Source: an uncultured Clostridia bacterium
GTDB taxonomy: Bacteria; Bacillota; Clostridia; Christensenellales; Borkfalkiaceae
Direction of reading: 5' to 3'
Length of the DNA stretch: 58,194 bases
NCBI GenBank assembly: GCA_947627565.1
Contig: CANQWO010000009.1
Coordinates: forward strand, 1-58,194
Of the stretch, positions 1 to 7,121 are shown in pieces. Every line of letters starts with the position of its first letter. Position 1 is the first letter of the stretch. Made by a program: the position numbers and the translations under genes. The notes under the pieces are model-generated. The model was not told the DNA's origin. It worked only from the letters and a program-made list of their open reading frames with translations, and did not search any database.

Positions 1-75
1 GGTGCTTGAGCACCGGCTGGTATTCATGCCCTTTAGGGCGAAAATAAAAGCCCCCACTTTAGTGGGGGATATTTA
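1..75 (+). mobile_element. possible right end / omega-RNA scaffold of an IS200/IS605 (TnpB) element
   Basis: Three short hairpins follow one another: GGTGC-TTGA-GCACC (1-14), GCCC-TTTA-GGGC (about 29-39) and CCCCCAC-TTTA-GTGGGGG (51-68). A terminal CCCCCACTTTAGTGGGGG-type hairpin preceded by smaller hairpins is typical of the 3' end of IS605-family tnpB elements, where it forms the omega-RNA scaffold and the transposon right end. The tnpB gene would lie left of the window and cannot be seen. Alternatively this is just the terminator of an unseen upstream gene; only a short T-poor tail follows. The foreign-looking lipoprotein gene next to it fits a mobile boundary. Confidence 0.4.
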
Positions 76-132
76 CTTTAGCAACCGACATGATAAAGTT
101 GCATGATAACGACTATACAAAAGAGGTAGGAA

Positions 133-1656
133 ATGAATAGAAAGAAGATTTTATCGCTTGTTTTGGGAGGCGTCATGCTTGCAAGCATGCCTCTCACATT
201 TGTAGGCTGCGAACTTTCTGAAAATCAAAATGTGGTGAATCCCGGAATCACAACTCCTGACGTGAACAAGAACCCGGGCGGAAACGTCAATCCTGGGAAC
301 AACGATAAGCCACAGGACACAAAGCCTGACAATAAAGAGTTGGAAGCGGCGGTTTCAAAGCTAAACGCCATCCTTGACAAGGCCCAGGAAAATGCCAATT
401 TTAATCTTATTGAAAACGAACTCGGAAAGGAAACCATCTATCATTTTGACGGCACGGACGGGTATGGCTATGTGGATGGCGAAGAGCATTATTACAGAGT
501 TTTAAATGGCGAAAAAGTGCACTATTATGTCAGCGATAAAGACAAATCCTTCCATATAGAATACACAGACTCTTCTTTGCAGGATTTTGCTTTGGATGTA
601 ATTGAAGACCTTAAAACCGCCAAATGGGATAGTTTCTCGGATGATAAATTGTCTGGCACTTACAAAAATAAAGGTGCTGAGGCGAAAGTTGTTGGCGGAG
701 GAATCTTTTACAAACTGAACGACGGGACAAAAAGCGTGGAAGTAACCGATGTAAATGGCGTTGAAATAATCTTCCCAGCGGAGAGCGATTGCGTGTACGA
801 CACTGCTCAAACAGAGGACAAATCAAAAGACCTTTACACAGAGGTAAACGGCCAGAAGGTTTGGAACTTGCCACTCTTAGAAAAAACCATAATCGATTGG
901 TTTAAGGAGACGGATTTTTACACCAAAAACCTCAGCCATAACAGATTTATTTGTAGCTTAGATGACATTGTTTATTTGTCATTTAACGACGAAGATTCAA
1001 GATATGAATTTGGTGCCTATGCAACAGAAGATAATAGAAAAATATTTCAAGTTTTTGTTATCGGTTCAAACTTTGAAAAGGCTCTAAATAGTGGAGAGAT
1101 TAAAACAGCAGATGATGTATCAAAATGGCTTACAGAATCTGTTAAGAAAGATTCTTATAATCTGCCTATTGACATCGGTGCTGCACCAATAACTATAGAA
1201 TCCACAGTATCCCAAGATGACATGAAAAAGATGTGGGGGCTTGTACAAAATAGGCTGGAAACCGTGGGAGTACAAAGACTTGGCTTTGGTACAGATAAAG
1301 ACGGAGTTGTTACTGACAAATATAAGGATGCTAAATTTGTTGGAGGCTTTTTAAAGCAATGGCCACAAGGTGTTGAATTGATAGACGGCTATTTTGTGAA
1401 AGGAACAGTGGCAACTTTTTTTGTAGAACACAACGATGGCACACAAGAAAAAGTAGACGTCAATCTTATAGGCGAATCAGGCGTGACCTCTCCATACGAA
1501 AATATTATGCAAAATAAAAAGTGGGTAATTGGGAAACTGTACAATACAGACATTCAACTTTTAGATAAAGCAAATACAAAAACAATACACGCGACAAATA
1601 CAATGCGATTGAACGAGGGAAATATTGTTGTAGACGATAAGCAACAACTTAAATAA
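133..1656 (+). CDS. putative lipoprotein of unknown function, AT-rich
   Basis: A 507-residue protein with a lipoprotein signal: basic start (NRKK), hydrophobic stretch at residues 6-24 and a lipobox ending FVGC with Cys26 as the lipidation site. Residues 30-70 are a Pro/Asn/Gly/Asp-rich linker (NPG and NPGNN repeats), as in exported Firmicutes lipoproteins that hold a folded domain off the membrane. The rest is mostly polar and beta-rich, with no enzyme motif I recognise. A purine-rich site (AGAGGTAGG, 121-129) precedes the ATG. Codon use is clearly more AT-rich than in all genes from 1.9 kb onward, suggesting recent transfer. It is monocistronic, ending in its own terminator. Surface location is inferred from the signal; function is unknown. 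Confidence 0.75.
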   Translation: MNRKKILSLVLGGVMLASMPLTFVGCELSENQNVVNPGITTPDVNKNPGGNVNPGNNDKPQDTKPDNKELEAAVSKLNAILDKAQENANFNLIENELGKETIYHFDGTDGYGYVDGEEHYYRVLNGEKVHYYVSDKDKSFHIEYTDSSLQDFALDVIEDLKTAKWDSFSDDKLSGTYKNKGAEAKVVGGGIFYKLNDGTKSVEVTDVNGVEIIFPAESDCVYDTAQTEDKSKDLYTEVNGQKVWNLPLLEKTIIDWFKETDFYTKNLSHNRFICSLDDIVYLSFNDEDSRYEFGAYATEDNRKIFQVFVIGSNFEKALNSGEIKTADDVSKWLTESVKKDSYNLPIDIGAAPITIESTVSQDDMKKMWGLVQNRLETVGVQRLGFGTDKDGVVTDKYKDAKFVGGFLKQWPQGVELIDGYFVKGTVATFFVEHNDGTQEKVDVNLIGESGVTSPYENIMQNKKWVIGKLYNTDIQLLDKANTKTIHATNTMRLNEGNIVVDDKQQLK

Positions 1657-1666
1657 TGAAAATATA

Positions 1667-1699
1667 AACAAGGAGTTTAATAAATTCCTTGTTTTTTTT
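1667..1699 (+). terminator. rho-independent terminator after the lipoprotein gene
   Basis: Stem AACAAGGA (1667-1674) pairs with TCCTTGTT (1686-1693) around an 11-nt loop and is followed by a T run. It lies 10 nt after the stop codon. Confidence 0.85.
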
Positions 1700-1760
1700 A
1701 CTAAATTGTGTTATTATATAAGCATGAAAGGGAAAAAGAGTTTTTTAGTTATGGGAAAAC

Positions 1761-1795
1761 AACAGGAGCGGAAAAATTCCGCTCTTGTTTTTTGT
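1761..1795 (+). terminator. second terminator upstream of rnhA, perhaps ending a short RNA
   Basis: A 12-bp stem with one G-U pair (ACAGGAGCGGAA with TTCCGCTCTTGT) is followed by TTTTTT. A promoter-like pair TTGTTT (1689-1694), 17 nt, TATTAT (1712-1717) lies just upstream, so a ~70-nt transcript from about 1724 to 1795 is possible. An ATG sits at 1724 but its reading frame runs across rnhA in the wrong frame and does not look coding. Confidence 0.65.
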
Positions 1796-1858
1796 ATGAA
1801 ATGGGACAAACGCAGGCGGATAAGCGTTCGGAAAGAAAGGGGAACCTGCAATTCTTGC

Positions 1859-1887
1859 TTGACAATCCGTCCGTTCTCGGCTACAAT
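1859..1887 (+). promoter_or_regulatory. consensus sigma-A promoter of rnhA, leaderless geometry
   Basis: TTGACA (1859-1864), 17-nt spacer, TACAAT (1882-1887). The rnhA ATG starts at 1894, only 6 nt after the -10 box, so transcription should begin at or next to the start codon. No ribosome binding site precedes the ATG. Confidence 0.75.
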
Positions 1888-1893
1888 AAAATC

Positions 1894-2370
1894 ATGCGAT
1901 CTGACCTCAAACAAGTTACGCTCTATACGGACGGCGCATGTTCCGGCAATCCCGGTGCGGGGGGGTGGGGGTGCGTTCTCCTCTACGGAAAGCACAAGCT
2001 CGAACTTTCGGGCGGCGAGGAGAATACGACCAACAACCGCATGGAACTGATGGCCGTCATTGCCGGCCTTGAGCGCTTGAAATATCCCTGCGCGGTGGAT
2101 GTCTATTCCGACTCCGCCTATACCGTCCGCGCTTTTGACGAGCGGTGGGTCTACGCCTGGGAACAGAGCGGCTGGAAAAAGGCCGATAACAAGCCCGTCT
2201 TAAACGTCGACCTTTGGCAACGTCTTTTGGAACTGACCCGCGTGCACCGAGTGACCTTTCATAAGGTCAAAGGGCATGCGGATAACGAGCTCAATAACCG
2301 TTGCGACGAGCTCGCCCGCGGCGCCGTGCCGTCCGCGGCCGCCTGCAAGGAGGACGATAGCAGCTTATAA
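1894..2370 (+). CDS. rnhA: ribonuclease HI
   Basis: A 158-residue RNase HI, which cuts the RNA strand of RNA-DNA hybrids in the cytoplasm (R-loops, replication primers). The four metal-binding acidic residues are visible: Asp13 in LYTDGACSGNPG, Glu51 in NRMELMAV, Asp73 in YSDSAY and Asp138 in NNRCDELA; the H-K-V-K-G-H loop is at 123-128. Length matches bacterial RNase HI (about 155). The open frame extends upstream to 1708, but the added residues do not resemble the family and would run across the promoter; the ATG at 1894 is the start. It lies on its own between a terminator and the next promoter. Confidence 0.95.
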   Translation: MRSDLKQVTLYTDGACSGNPGAGGWGCVLLYGKHKLELSGGEENTTNNRMELMAVIAGLERLKYPCAVDVYSDSAYTVRAFDERWVYAWEQSGWKKADNKPVLNVDLWQRLLELTRVHRVTFHKVKGHADNELNNRCDELARGAVPSAAACKEDDSSL

Positions 2371-2387
2371 TTTGTTGTAACAACGTA

Positions 2388-2393
2388 TATACT
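2388..2393 (+). promoter_or_regulatory. -10 box just before the TVP38 gene
   Basis: TATACT at 2388-2393 lies 5 nt before the ATG at 2399. The -35 region is weak (TTATAA at 2365-2370, 17-nt spacer). There is no ribosome binding site, so this too looks leaderless. Confidence 0.5.
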
Positions 2394-2398
2394 AAATT

Positions 2399-3430
2399 AT
2401 GGTGTTGCAAACAGATAGAAAATCGGCCGTATACCGCGCCGTGCATATCGGATTGATGACCCTTGCCGCGATCGGCGTTGAGGTATTCTTACTTCTGTGC
2501 CTGCATGCGCTCCATAAGGATCTGCCGCAATGGCTTTGGCTGACGCTCGCGATCGCCTTGAGCGTGTGCAACGTCGCCATGCTCGCTGCCGATATCGTGT
2601 GCTATCTTTTGCGGAAGCCGATCGTCTATAAGGCCTGTATCACGGGATATATCATGCTCTTGTTCTTCGGCGCCGTCTGCTACGCGCTGCTCGCGACGGG
2701 CTTTTTCGAAGTCATCCGGGACGAAGATCTGCTCGAAGATTATCTCGCGCGTTCGGGAAGCTGGATGGGGTTCGTCTTTACGATGTTGCAATTTTTGCAG
2801 GTCGTAGTCTTGCCCATCCCGAGCGCGGTGACCGTCGTTGCGGGCACGGCGCTCTTCGGTCCGCTCAAGGGCAGCCTTTTGAGTTTGCTCGGCATCGTCA
2901 TCGGCTCGCTCGTCGCGTTTCTCGTCGGACGCTATGCGGGGCTTCGCGTCGTCTCATGGCTTGTCGGGAAAGAGACGCTGGACAAATGGCTGAAAAAAAT
3001 CAAAGGGAAGGACAAATTGCTGCTCACGGCCATGTTTTTGCTGCCCGTCTTCCCGGACGACGTGCTGTGCTTTGTCGCGGGCCTCTCTTCGATGTCGCTT
3101 CCATACTTTTTGGCGGTGATCGCCGTATCCCGCGTGCTTGCGATCTTTTCAACGAGTTACTCCATCACCCTGATCCCGTTTGATACCTGGTGGGGATTGT
3201 TGATCTGGGGTATTTTGATTGCCGCTGTCGTCGTGCTGTTCATTGTTCTATACAAGAAATCGGACGCCATTCTCGGTTGGTTTGAGAAGAAGTTCCACCG
3301 CGAAACGCGCGTGGAGCAGAAGGCGAAGCGAGGCGAGTTTACGATGGAGGTTGTCGGGCCGGACGGAACGATCGTCTCCAAGGGTGTTCAACGCGGCGAA
3401 TCCAAAGATACGCACGATCCCAAAGCATGA
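2399..3430 (+). CDS. TVP38/TMEM64 (DedA-related, VTT domain) membrane protein
   Basis: A 343-residue multi-pass membrane protein. Hydrophobic segments lie near residues 13-35, 43-65, 78-100, 120-150, 155-180, 203-230 and 262-285. The VTT/SNARE-associated core is recognisable: the re-entrant LPIPSAVTVVAGTALFG region (about 138-155), the G-x-x-x-G-x-x-x-A-F-x-x-G-R-Y motif near 166-180, and LLPVFPDDVLCFVAG near 217-231. This family acts in lipid or small-molecule handling at the membrane; some DedA relatives flip undecaprenyl phosphate or phosphatidylethanolamine, but the substrate here is unknown. The C-terminal ~50 residues are a charged cytoplasmic tail. No operon partner: it has its own promoter and terminator. 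Confidence 0.85.
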   Translation: MVLQTDRKSAVYRAVHIGLMTLAAIGVEVFLLLCLHALHKDLPQWLWLTLAIALSVCNVAMLAADIVCYLLRKPIVYKACITGYIMLLFFGAVCYALLATGFFEVIRDEDLLEDYLARSGSWMGFVFTMLQFLQVVVLPIPSAVTVVAGTALFGPLKGSLLSLLGIVIGSLVAFLVGRYAGLRVVSWLVGKETLDKWLKKIKGKDKLLLTAMFLLPVFPDDVLCFVAGLSSMSLPYFLAVIAVSRVLAIFSTSYSITLIPFDTWWGLLIWGILIAAVVVLFIVLYKKSDAILGWFEKKFHRETRVEQKAKRGEFTMEVVGPDGTIVSKGVQRGESKDTHDPKA

Positions 3431-3434
3431 TGAG

Positions 3435-3462
3435 GCCGTCTTCCCGCGGGAAGACGGCTTTC
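3435..3462 (+). terminator. terminator after the TVP38 gene
   Basis: A perfect 24-nt inverted repeat with arm GCCGTCTTCCCG (3435-3446) and its complement to 3458, 5 nt after the stop; only a short TTT follows. Confidence 0.65.
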
Positions 3463-3515
3463 CGCATAGATTGCGGGGAAAATCCGCTTTTTTTATTTTA
3501 CCTGCCTCAAAGCCG

Positions 3516-3544
3516 TTGACATTTCCCATTCGCTCGGCTATAAT
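3516..3544 (+). promoter_or_regulatory. perfect consensus sigma-A promoter of a small RNA
   Basis: TTGACA (3516-3521), 17-nt spacer, TATAAT (3539-3544). Both hexamers match the consensus exactly. The predicted start, 3551, is the first base of the closing stem of the RNA candidate. Confidence 0.85.
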
Positions 3545-3550
3545 GAACAT

Positions 3551-3647
3551 AGAAAGTGTTTGGCTCGGTGTCAGCGGTTTCCGCTCTCGTCCTTGTAGCC
3601 CCGTACAATGGAATCGTTCATACGATTTGCGGGCACTTTCTTTTTTT
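3551..3647 (+). ncRNA. structured small RNA of unknown class, about 97 nt
   Basis: The transcript predicted from the consensus promoter starts with AGAAAGTG (3551-3558), which pairs with CACTTTCT (3634-3641) and is followed directly by a T run, so the closing stem is also the terminator. Inside are two hairpins: AGCGG-TTT-CCGCT (near 3573-3585) and AATCG-TTCATA-CGATT (near 3612-3627), the latter enclosed by GCCCCG/CGGGC. There is no convincing open frame. It lacks the SRP RNA GGTCCGGAAGG-type core, is too short for a typical 6S or tmRNA, and fits no riboswitch I know. The decarboxylase operon has its own promoter 100 nt further on, so this looks like a stand-alone RNA rather than a leader. 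Confidence 0.65.
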
Positions 3648-3747
3648 ATGCCCGTTTCTTTTTCGGGGCTTTTTCTTTTTATCGTTTGCATTTGCGCCGG
3701 CCGCGCGTCACGCAGAAAAATTCGTTTGGAAAATCTTATGAATAGGC
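3648..3747. other. gap between the small RNA and the decarboxylase promoter
   Basis: Holds a second weak hairpin (GCCCG ... CGGGGC near 3650-3669) followed by T-rich sequence, perhaps a back-up terminator. Nothing else was recognised; no gene. Confidence 0.4.
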
Positions 3748-3776
3748 TTGCTTTTTCCCGTCGGTTTGTATATAAT
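3748..3776 (+). promoter_or_regulatory. promoter of the decarboxylase operon
   Basis: TTGCTT (3748-3753), 17-nt spacer, TATAAT (3771-3776). The predicted start near 3783 gives a 38-nt leader with a small hairpin (GGTGT-TTTT-ACACC, near 3793-3806) before the ATG at 3821. An in-frame TTG at 3782 lies 5 nt after the -10 box, the same geometry as the leaderless genes in this window. Confidence 0.75.
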
Positions 3777-3820
3777 GATATTTGGTAGAAATTGGTGTTT
3801 TTACACCGAATGAGGTTGAA

Positions 3821-5164
3821 ATGGATAAAATTCAAATGCTCAAAGAGCGGCGGGAAGCGCTGAAACAGGCCGGGAAAGCCGTTCGCAGCCAAATTGCCGC
3901 TTTGGTCGACGAAGACAGCTTTGTCGAGCTCGCGGCGTTCTCGTATTCCGAAAACGTTTTCTTTGACGAGAAGGCGCACGGGGAGGGCGTCGTGACGGGA
4001 TTTGCGACTATCGGCGGCTATCCGTATTACATTGTCGCCCAAAATTTCGAAGACGGCTACGGTGGTCTCACCAAGGCGGGTTGCGCGAAAATCGCGAAGA
4101 CGCTTGATTCTGCGGAAAAGCAGAATACGCCCGTCGTATATCTTCTGCATTCGCACGGCGTGAAAGTGGGAGAGGGCGTCCATGTATTGGAGGGCATCGC
4201 GGAGCTGCTCCGCAAGGCCACCGCGCTGAAGGGCTCGGTCCTGCAATTTGCCGTTTTGGACGGAGAGGTATACGGCTCCTCGGCCGCGCTCGCCTCCGTC
4301 TGCGACGTCGTTCTCTTTTCCGAACAGGCCGTTCTCTCCGTGTCGTCGCCGTTCGTGCTCTCGGCAAAGGCCGGGAAGAACGTCAAGGCGACCGAGGTGG
4401 GCGGGAGCAAGGCGCTCACGGAAAGTCTTCTTCCCGCGCTCACTTTTTCCGGCATGCGGGACGCCGCCGCGAAGATCCTTGCGGTGTCCGACCTTGTGCG
4501 CATCGATGCGGTGGACGCCGAACTCAACGAGCCGGCGCCGCTGCTCAACGAAAAAGCGGATGCCGCTTCCATCGTGGCGCTGTTGGAGAACGGACTGGAA
4601 TTGGGGGCCGATACGCATCCTGAGGTCAAGACGGTGCTCGGCCGGCTCGGTGGGATCGCCGTGGCGGCCGTCGTCTTCGACGGGGTCCGTCTCAATGAAA
4701 ACAACCTCAGGAAGATCAAGAGCTTTGCGGAATTTGCCTGCTGCTACGGGCTCCCGTTCGTCACGTTTGTCGATTGTTACGGCGCGGAAGCGACGCTCGG
4801 GAACGCCAACAGCGCGTGCCTGCGCGAGATCGGGGAATATCTCAACATGCTCGATGCCATCGACACGGCCAAAATTTCCGTCGTGACGGGCAGTGCGATC
4901 GGGCTCGGATACAGTCTCTTTGCCGCGAAATCGGCGGGCTTTGATTATACGTTCGCGCTTGCGACGGCCAAGATCGCGCTCTTCGAAGACGAAGCTGGCG
5001 CTGAGATTGAGAATGCGGGGTGTGACCGCGAAAAAGTGGCCGCCTTCTACGCGGAAGAGAACGCCGATCCGTTCAATGCCGCAAAGGGCGGGTATCTCGA
5101 CGACGTCATCGAGCCGCAATTCTTGAAGCAGTATCTCGTTGCCGCTTTGGAAATGCTGAGGTGA
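3821..5164 (+). CDS. divergent acyl-CoA carboxyltransferase (MmdA/AccD-like)
   Basis: A 447-residue member of the crotonase-like carboxyltransferase family, which moves a carboxyl group between an acyl-CoA and biotin. Supporting stretches are DEDSFVEL near 30, GEGVVTGFATIGG near 55-67, GLTKAGCAKIAKTLD near 82-96 and NENNLRKIKSFAEFACCYGLPFV near 290. It is shorter than methylmalonyl-CoA decarboxylase alpha (about 510), and the glycine-rich oxyanion loops are altered: the usual GGARxQEGV reads HGVKVGEGV and the usual AGGA segment reads GEVYGSSA. Substrate is therefore uncertain. The ATG at 3821 has a weak GAGGTT site; an in-frame TTG at 3782 would add 13 residues. First gene of a five-gene operon with the sodium pump. 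Confidence 0.8.
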   Translation: MDKIQMLKERREALKQAGKAVRSQIAALVDEDSFVELAAFSYSENVFFDEKAHGEGVVTGFATIGGYPYYIVAQNFEDGYGGLTKAGCAKIAKTLDSAEKQNTPVVYLLHSHGVKVGEGVHVLEGIAELLRKATALKGSVLQFAVLDGEVYGSSAALASVCDVVLFSEQAVLSVSSPFVLSAKAGKNVKATEVGGSKALTESLLPALTFSGMRDAAAKILAVSDLVRIDAVDAELNEPAPLLNEKADAASIVALLENGLELGADTHPEVKTVLGRLGGIAVAAVVFDGVRLNENNLRKIKSFAEFACCYGLPFVTFVDCYGAEATLGNANSACLREIGEYLNMLDAIDTAKISVVTGSAIGLGYSLFAAKSAGFDYTFALATAKIALFEDEAGAEIENAGCDREKVAAFYAEENADPFNAAKGGYLDDVIEPQFLKQYLVAALEMLR

Positions 5165-5168
5165 CGAG

Positions 5169-5513
5169 ATGCGTTTGATCAATGTCCTTGCCGATTCGCT
5201 TTCCGGCTGGCCCAAACTCGACCTCGGAGAGGGCGCCTTTTATTCGGTTTTCGGATTTGTGTTTGTCTTTGCCGGGATCGCGCTCCTCATCGGGATCATC
5301 ATGCTTGTCGGGTTCGTCATGACGAAGTACAGCGCCTTCAAACAAAAGAAGAAGCAAAAGACGGAGACTGTGCCCCCGTCCGCACCTGCGCCGCAAATCG
5401 AAGAGGGGATCTCCCCCGAGATCGTTGCCGCCATCACCGCCGCGCTTGCCGTATGCCTCGAAGAGGAGACGGGGAAGTGCGAGTTCGTTGTCAGAAGGAT
5501 CCGCCGGATATAG
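5169..5513 (+). CDS. OadG-like small membrane subunit of the sodium-pump decarboxylase
   Basis: A 114-residue protein with one transmembrane helix at about residues 25-50 (YSVFGFVFVFAGIALLIG), then a Lys-rich stretch (KQKKKQK) and a Pro/Ala linker, followed by a short helix with EEGISPEIVAAITAALAVCL. This layout, one helix plus a flexible charged tail, is that of the OadG/MmdD subunit, which ties the soluble carboxyltransferase to the membrane pump. Sequence identity in this subunit is always low, so the call rests on layout and position: 4 nt after the carboxyltransferase and just before the biotin carrier. Confidence 0.75.
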   Translation: MRLINVLADSLSGWPKLDLGEGAFYSVFGFVFVFAGIALLIGIIMLVGFVMTKYSAFKQKKKQKTETVPPSAPAPQIEEGISPEIVAAITAALAVCLEEETGKCEFVVRRIRRI

Positions 5514-5555
5514 GGTGGAAATTCATATGGAAATAACCCTTTAAGGAGAAACAAT

Positions 5556-5909
5556 ATGCGAAATTTTATTATCACGGTTGACGGAAAACAGTATGAAGTC
5601 GGCGTAGAAGAAGTGGGCAGAACGACCGTTTCCCGTGCCGCGGCGCCCGTTGTTGACGAGAAGGCTGCGCCCAAGGCGGCGCCGAAAGCGGTCGGAAACG
5701 GGACGAAAGTGCTCTCGCCCTTCCCGGGTCTCATTAAAAATCTTTTGGTCGCGGACGGCGTTTCCGTCAAGAAGGACCAGCCCATTCTCGTTCTCGAAGC
5801 CATGAAGATGGATAACGACATCACCGCCCCCTGCGACGGGACCGTTTCGTTCCAGGTCGCGAAGGGCGCCAACGTCGAATCGGACGCCGTGCTTGCCGTC
5901 ATCGGATAA
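5556..5909 (+). CDS. biotin carrier subunit of the decarboxylase
   Basis: A 117-residue biotin/lipoyl attachment protein. The biotinylation site is EAMKM with Lys as acceptor (near residue 89), inside a normal biotinyl fold (LSPFPGLIKNLLVADGVSVKKDQ ahead, APCDGTVSF after). The first ~30 residues form a small RNFIITVDGKQYEVGVEEV domain seen in MmdC/OadA-type carriers, then an Ala/Pro-rich swinging linker. It carries carboxyl groups from either carboxyltransferase of the operon to the membrane subunit. Translation has a good AAGGAG site. Biotinylation would need a BirA encoded elsewhere. Confidence 0.92.
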   Translation: MRNFIITVDGKQYEVGVEEVGRTTVSRAAAPVVDEKAAPKAAPKAVGNGTKVLSPFPGLIKNLLVADGVSVKKDQPILVLEAMKMDNDITAPCDGTVSFQVAKGANVESDAVLAVIG

Positions 5910-5921
5910 TCGGGGATCGCC

Positions 5922-7106
5922 ATGCAAAATAATTTACTCATCGACTTCGGAAAGATCTTTTCCGGCCTGTGGGACAGCATGGGCTTTTCGCAGGGGACAT
6001 GGCAGAATTACGTCATGCTTCTCATCGCCTGCGTGCTTTTCTTCCTCGCCATCTTCAAGAAGGCGGAGCCTATGCTGCTTCTTCCCATCGCCTTTGGGAT
6101 GTTCCTCATCAATATCCCCGGCGCGGAGAGGGTCCTGTGGGGAACCTATCCGGAGGGGCTGGAACATACTTACGACAACGTCGTAGACCGCGGCCTGCTA
6201 TGGTATCTCTACTACGGCGTGGATAAGGTCATCTATCCGCCGCTCATCTTCCTTGGCATCGGCGCCATGACGGATTTCGGCCCGCTCATCGCCAATCCCA
6301 AGAGCATGTTGATCGGCGCCGGCGCCCAGCTCGGGATCTTTGTCGCGCTGTTTGGCGCCGTTCTCCTCGGCTTTTCGGGCGCGGAGGCAGCGGCGATCGC
6401 CATCATCGGCGGTGCGGACGGCCCTACGGCCATCTACGTCGCCAAAAAACTTGCAGAGGACCTCGTGCCGACCATCGCCATTGCGGCCTATTCGTATATG
6501 GCGCTCATTCCCTTCATCCAAAAGCCCATCATGCGTGCGCTCACGACCAAAAAGGAGCGCGCCATCCGCATGAAACCGCTCCGCCAAGTCTCTAAGACGG
6601 AGAAGATCATCTTCCCGATCGTGGTGACGCTCGTCGTCGGCATTCTGCTTCCGGACGCCATTCCGCTTCTCGGAATGCTGATGCTTGGCAATCTCTTTCG
6701 CGAATCGGGCGTTGTCGAACGGCTCTCCTCGCAGGCGCAGAACGGGCTCATCAACACGGTCACCATCTTCCTTGGCATTGCCGTCGGCTGCAAGGCGAAG
6801 GGGGAGATGTTCCTCGCGCCTCAGACCATCTTCATTTTGGTTCTCGGCGTCATCGCCTTTGTCTGCGGCACGGTCGGCGGCCTTTTGACCGCAAAACTCA
6901 TGTGCAAGTTGACGAAGGGACAGATCAATCCCTTGATCGGCTCGGCGGGCGTTTCCGCCGTACCCATGGCCGCCCGTATCTCGGAGGACGTCGGCCGCGA
7001 GACCGATCCGTCCAACCATCTCTTGATGCACGCCATGGGGCCTAATGTCGCCGGCGTCATCGGATCTGCGCTCGCCGCGGGCATGTTGCTCGCCATCTTC
7101 GGTTAA
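5922..7106 (+). CDS. sodium-pumping decarboxylase beta subunit (OadB/MmdB/GcdB)
   Basis: A 394-residue integral membrane protein of the sodium ion-translocating decarboxylase beta family. It decarboxylates carboxybiotin and exports sodium ions. Family hallmarks are FLGIGAMTDFGPLIANP near 105-122, the highly conserved IIGGADGPTAIYVAKKL near 160-177 with its essential Asp, PIMRALTTKKER, the GNLFRESG motif near 260, and the C-terminal SAVPMAARISEDVGRE and HAMGPNVAGVIGSA. Length is within the family range. It starts 12 nt after the biotin carrier and is followed by the second carboxyltransferase. The sodium gradient it makes would serve ATP synthesis or transport; this is inference. Confidence 0.95.
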   Translation: MQNNLLIDFGKIFSGLWDSMGFSQGTWQNYVMLLIACVLFFLAIFKKAEPMLLLPIAFGMFLINIPGAERVLWGTYPEGLEHTYDNVVDRGLLWYLYYGVDKVIYPPLIFLGIGAMTDFGPLIANPKSMLIGAGAQLGIFVALFGAVLLGFSGAEAAAIAIIGGADGPTAIYVAKKLAEDLVPTIAIAAYSYMALIPFIQKPIMRALTTKKERAIRMKPLRQVSKTEKIIFPIVVTLVVGILLPDAIPLLGMLMLGNLFRESGVVERLSSQAQNGLINTVTIFLGIAVGCKAKGEMFLAPQTIFILVLGVIAFVCGTVGGLLTAKLMCKLTKGQINPLIGSAGVSAVPMAARISEDVGRETDPSNHLLMHAMGPNVAGVIGSALAAGMLLAIFG

Positions 7107-7121
7107 AACAGGAGTTATCGT

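Noticed and set aside
1706-2050. 114-residue frame beginning near 1724 after a promoter-like pair
   Set aside because: It crosses a terminator and the rnhA gene in a different frame; composition is Arg/Ser/Thr-rich like other shadows.
3551-3647. SRP RNA, 6S RNA or glutamine/other riboswitch for the small RNA
   Set aside because: The SRP GGTCCGGAAGG core is missing, the length is half of 6S, and the short ATCGTTCA resemblance to the glutamine riboswitch lacks the rest of its core.
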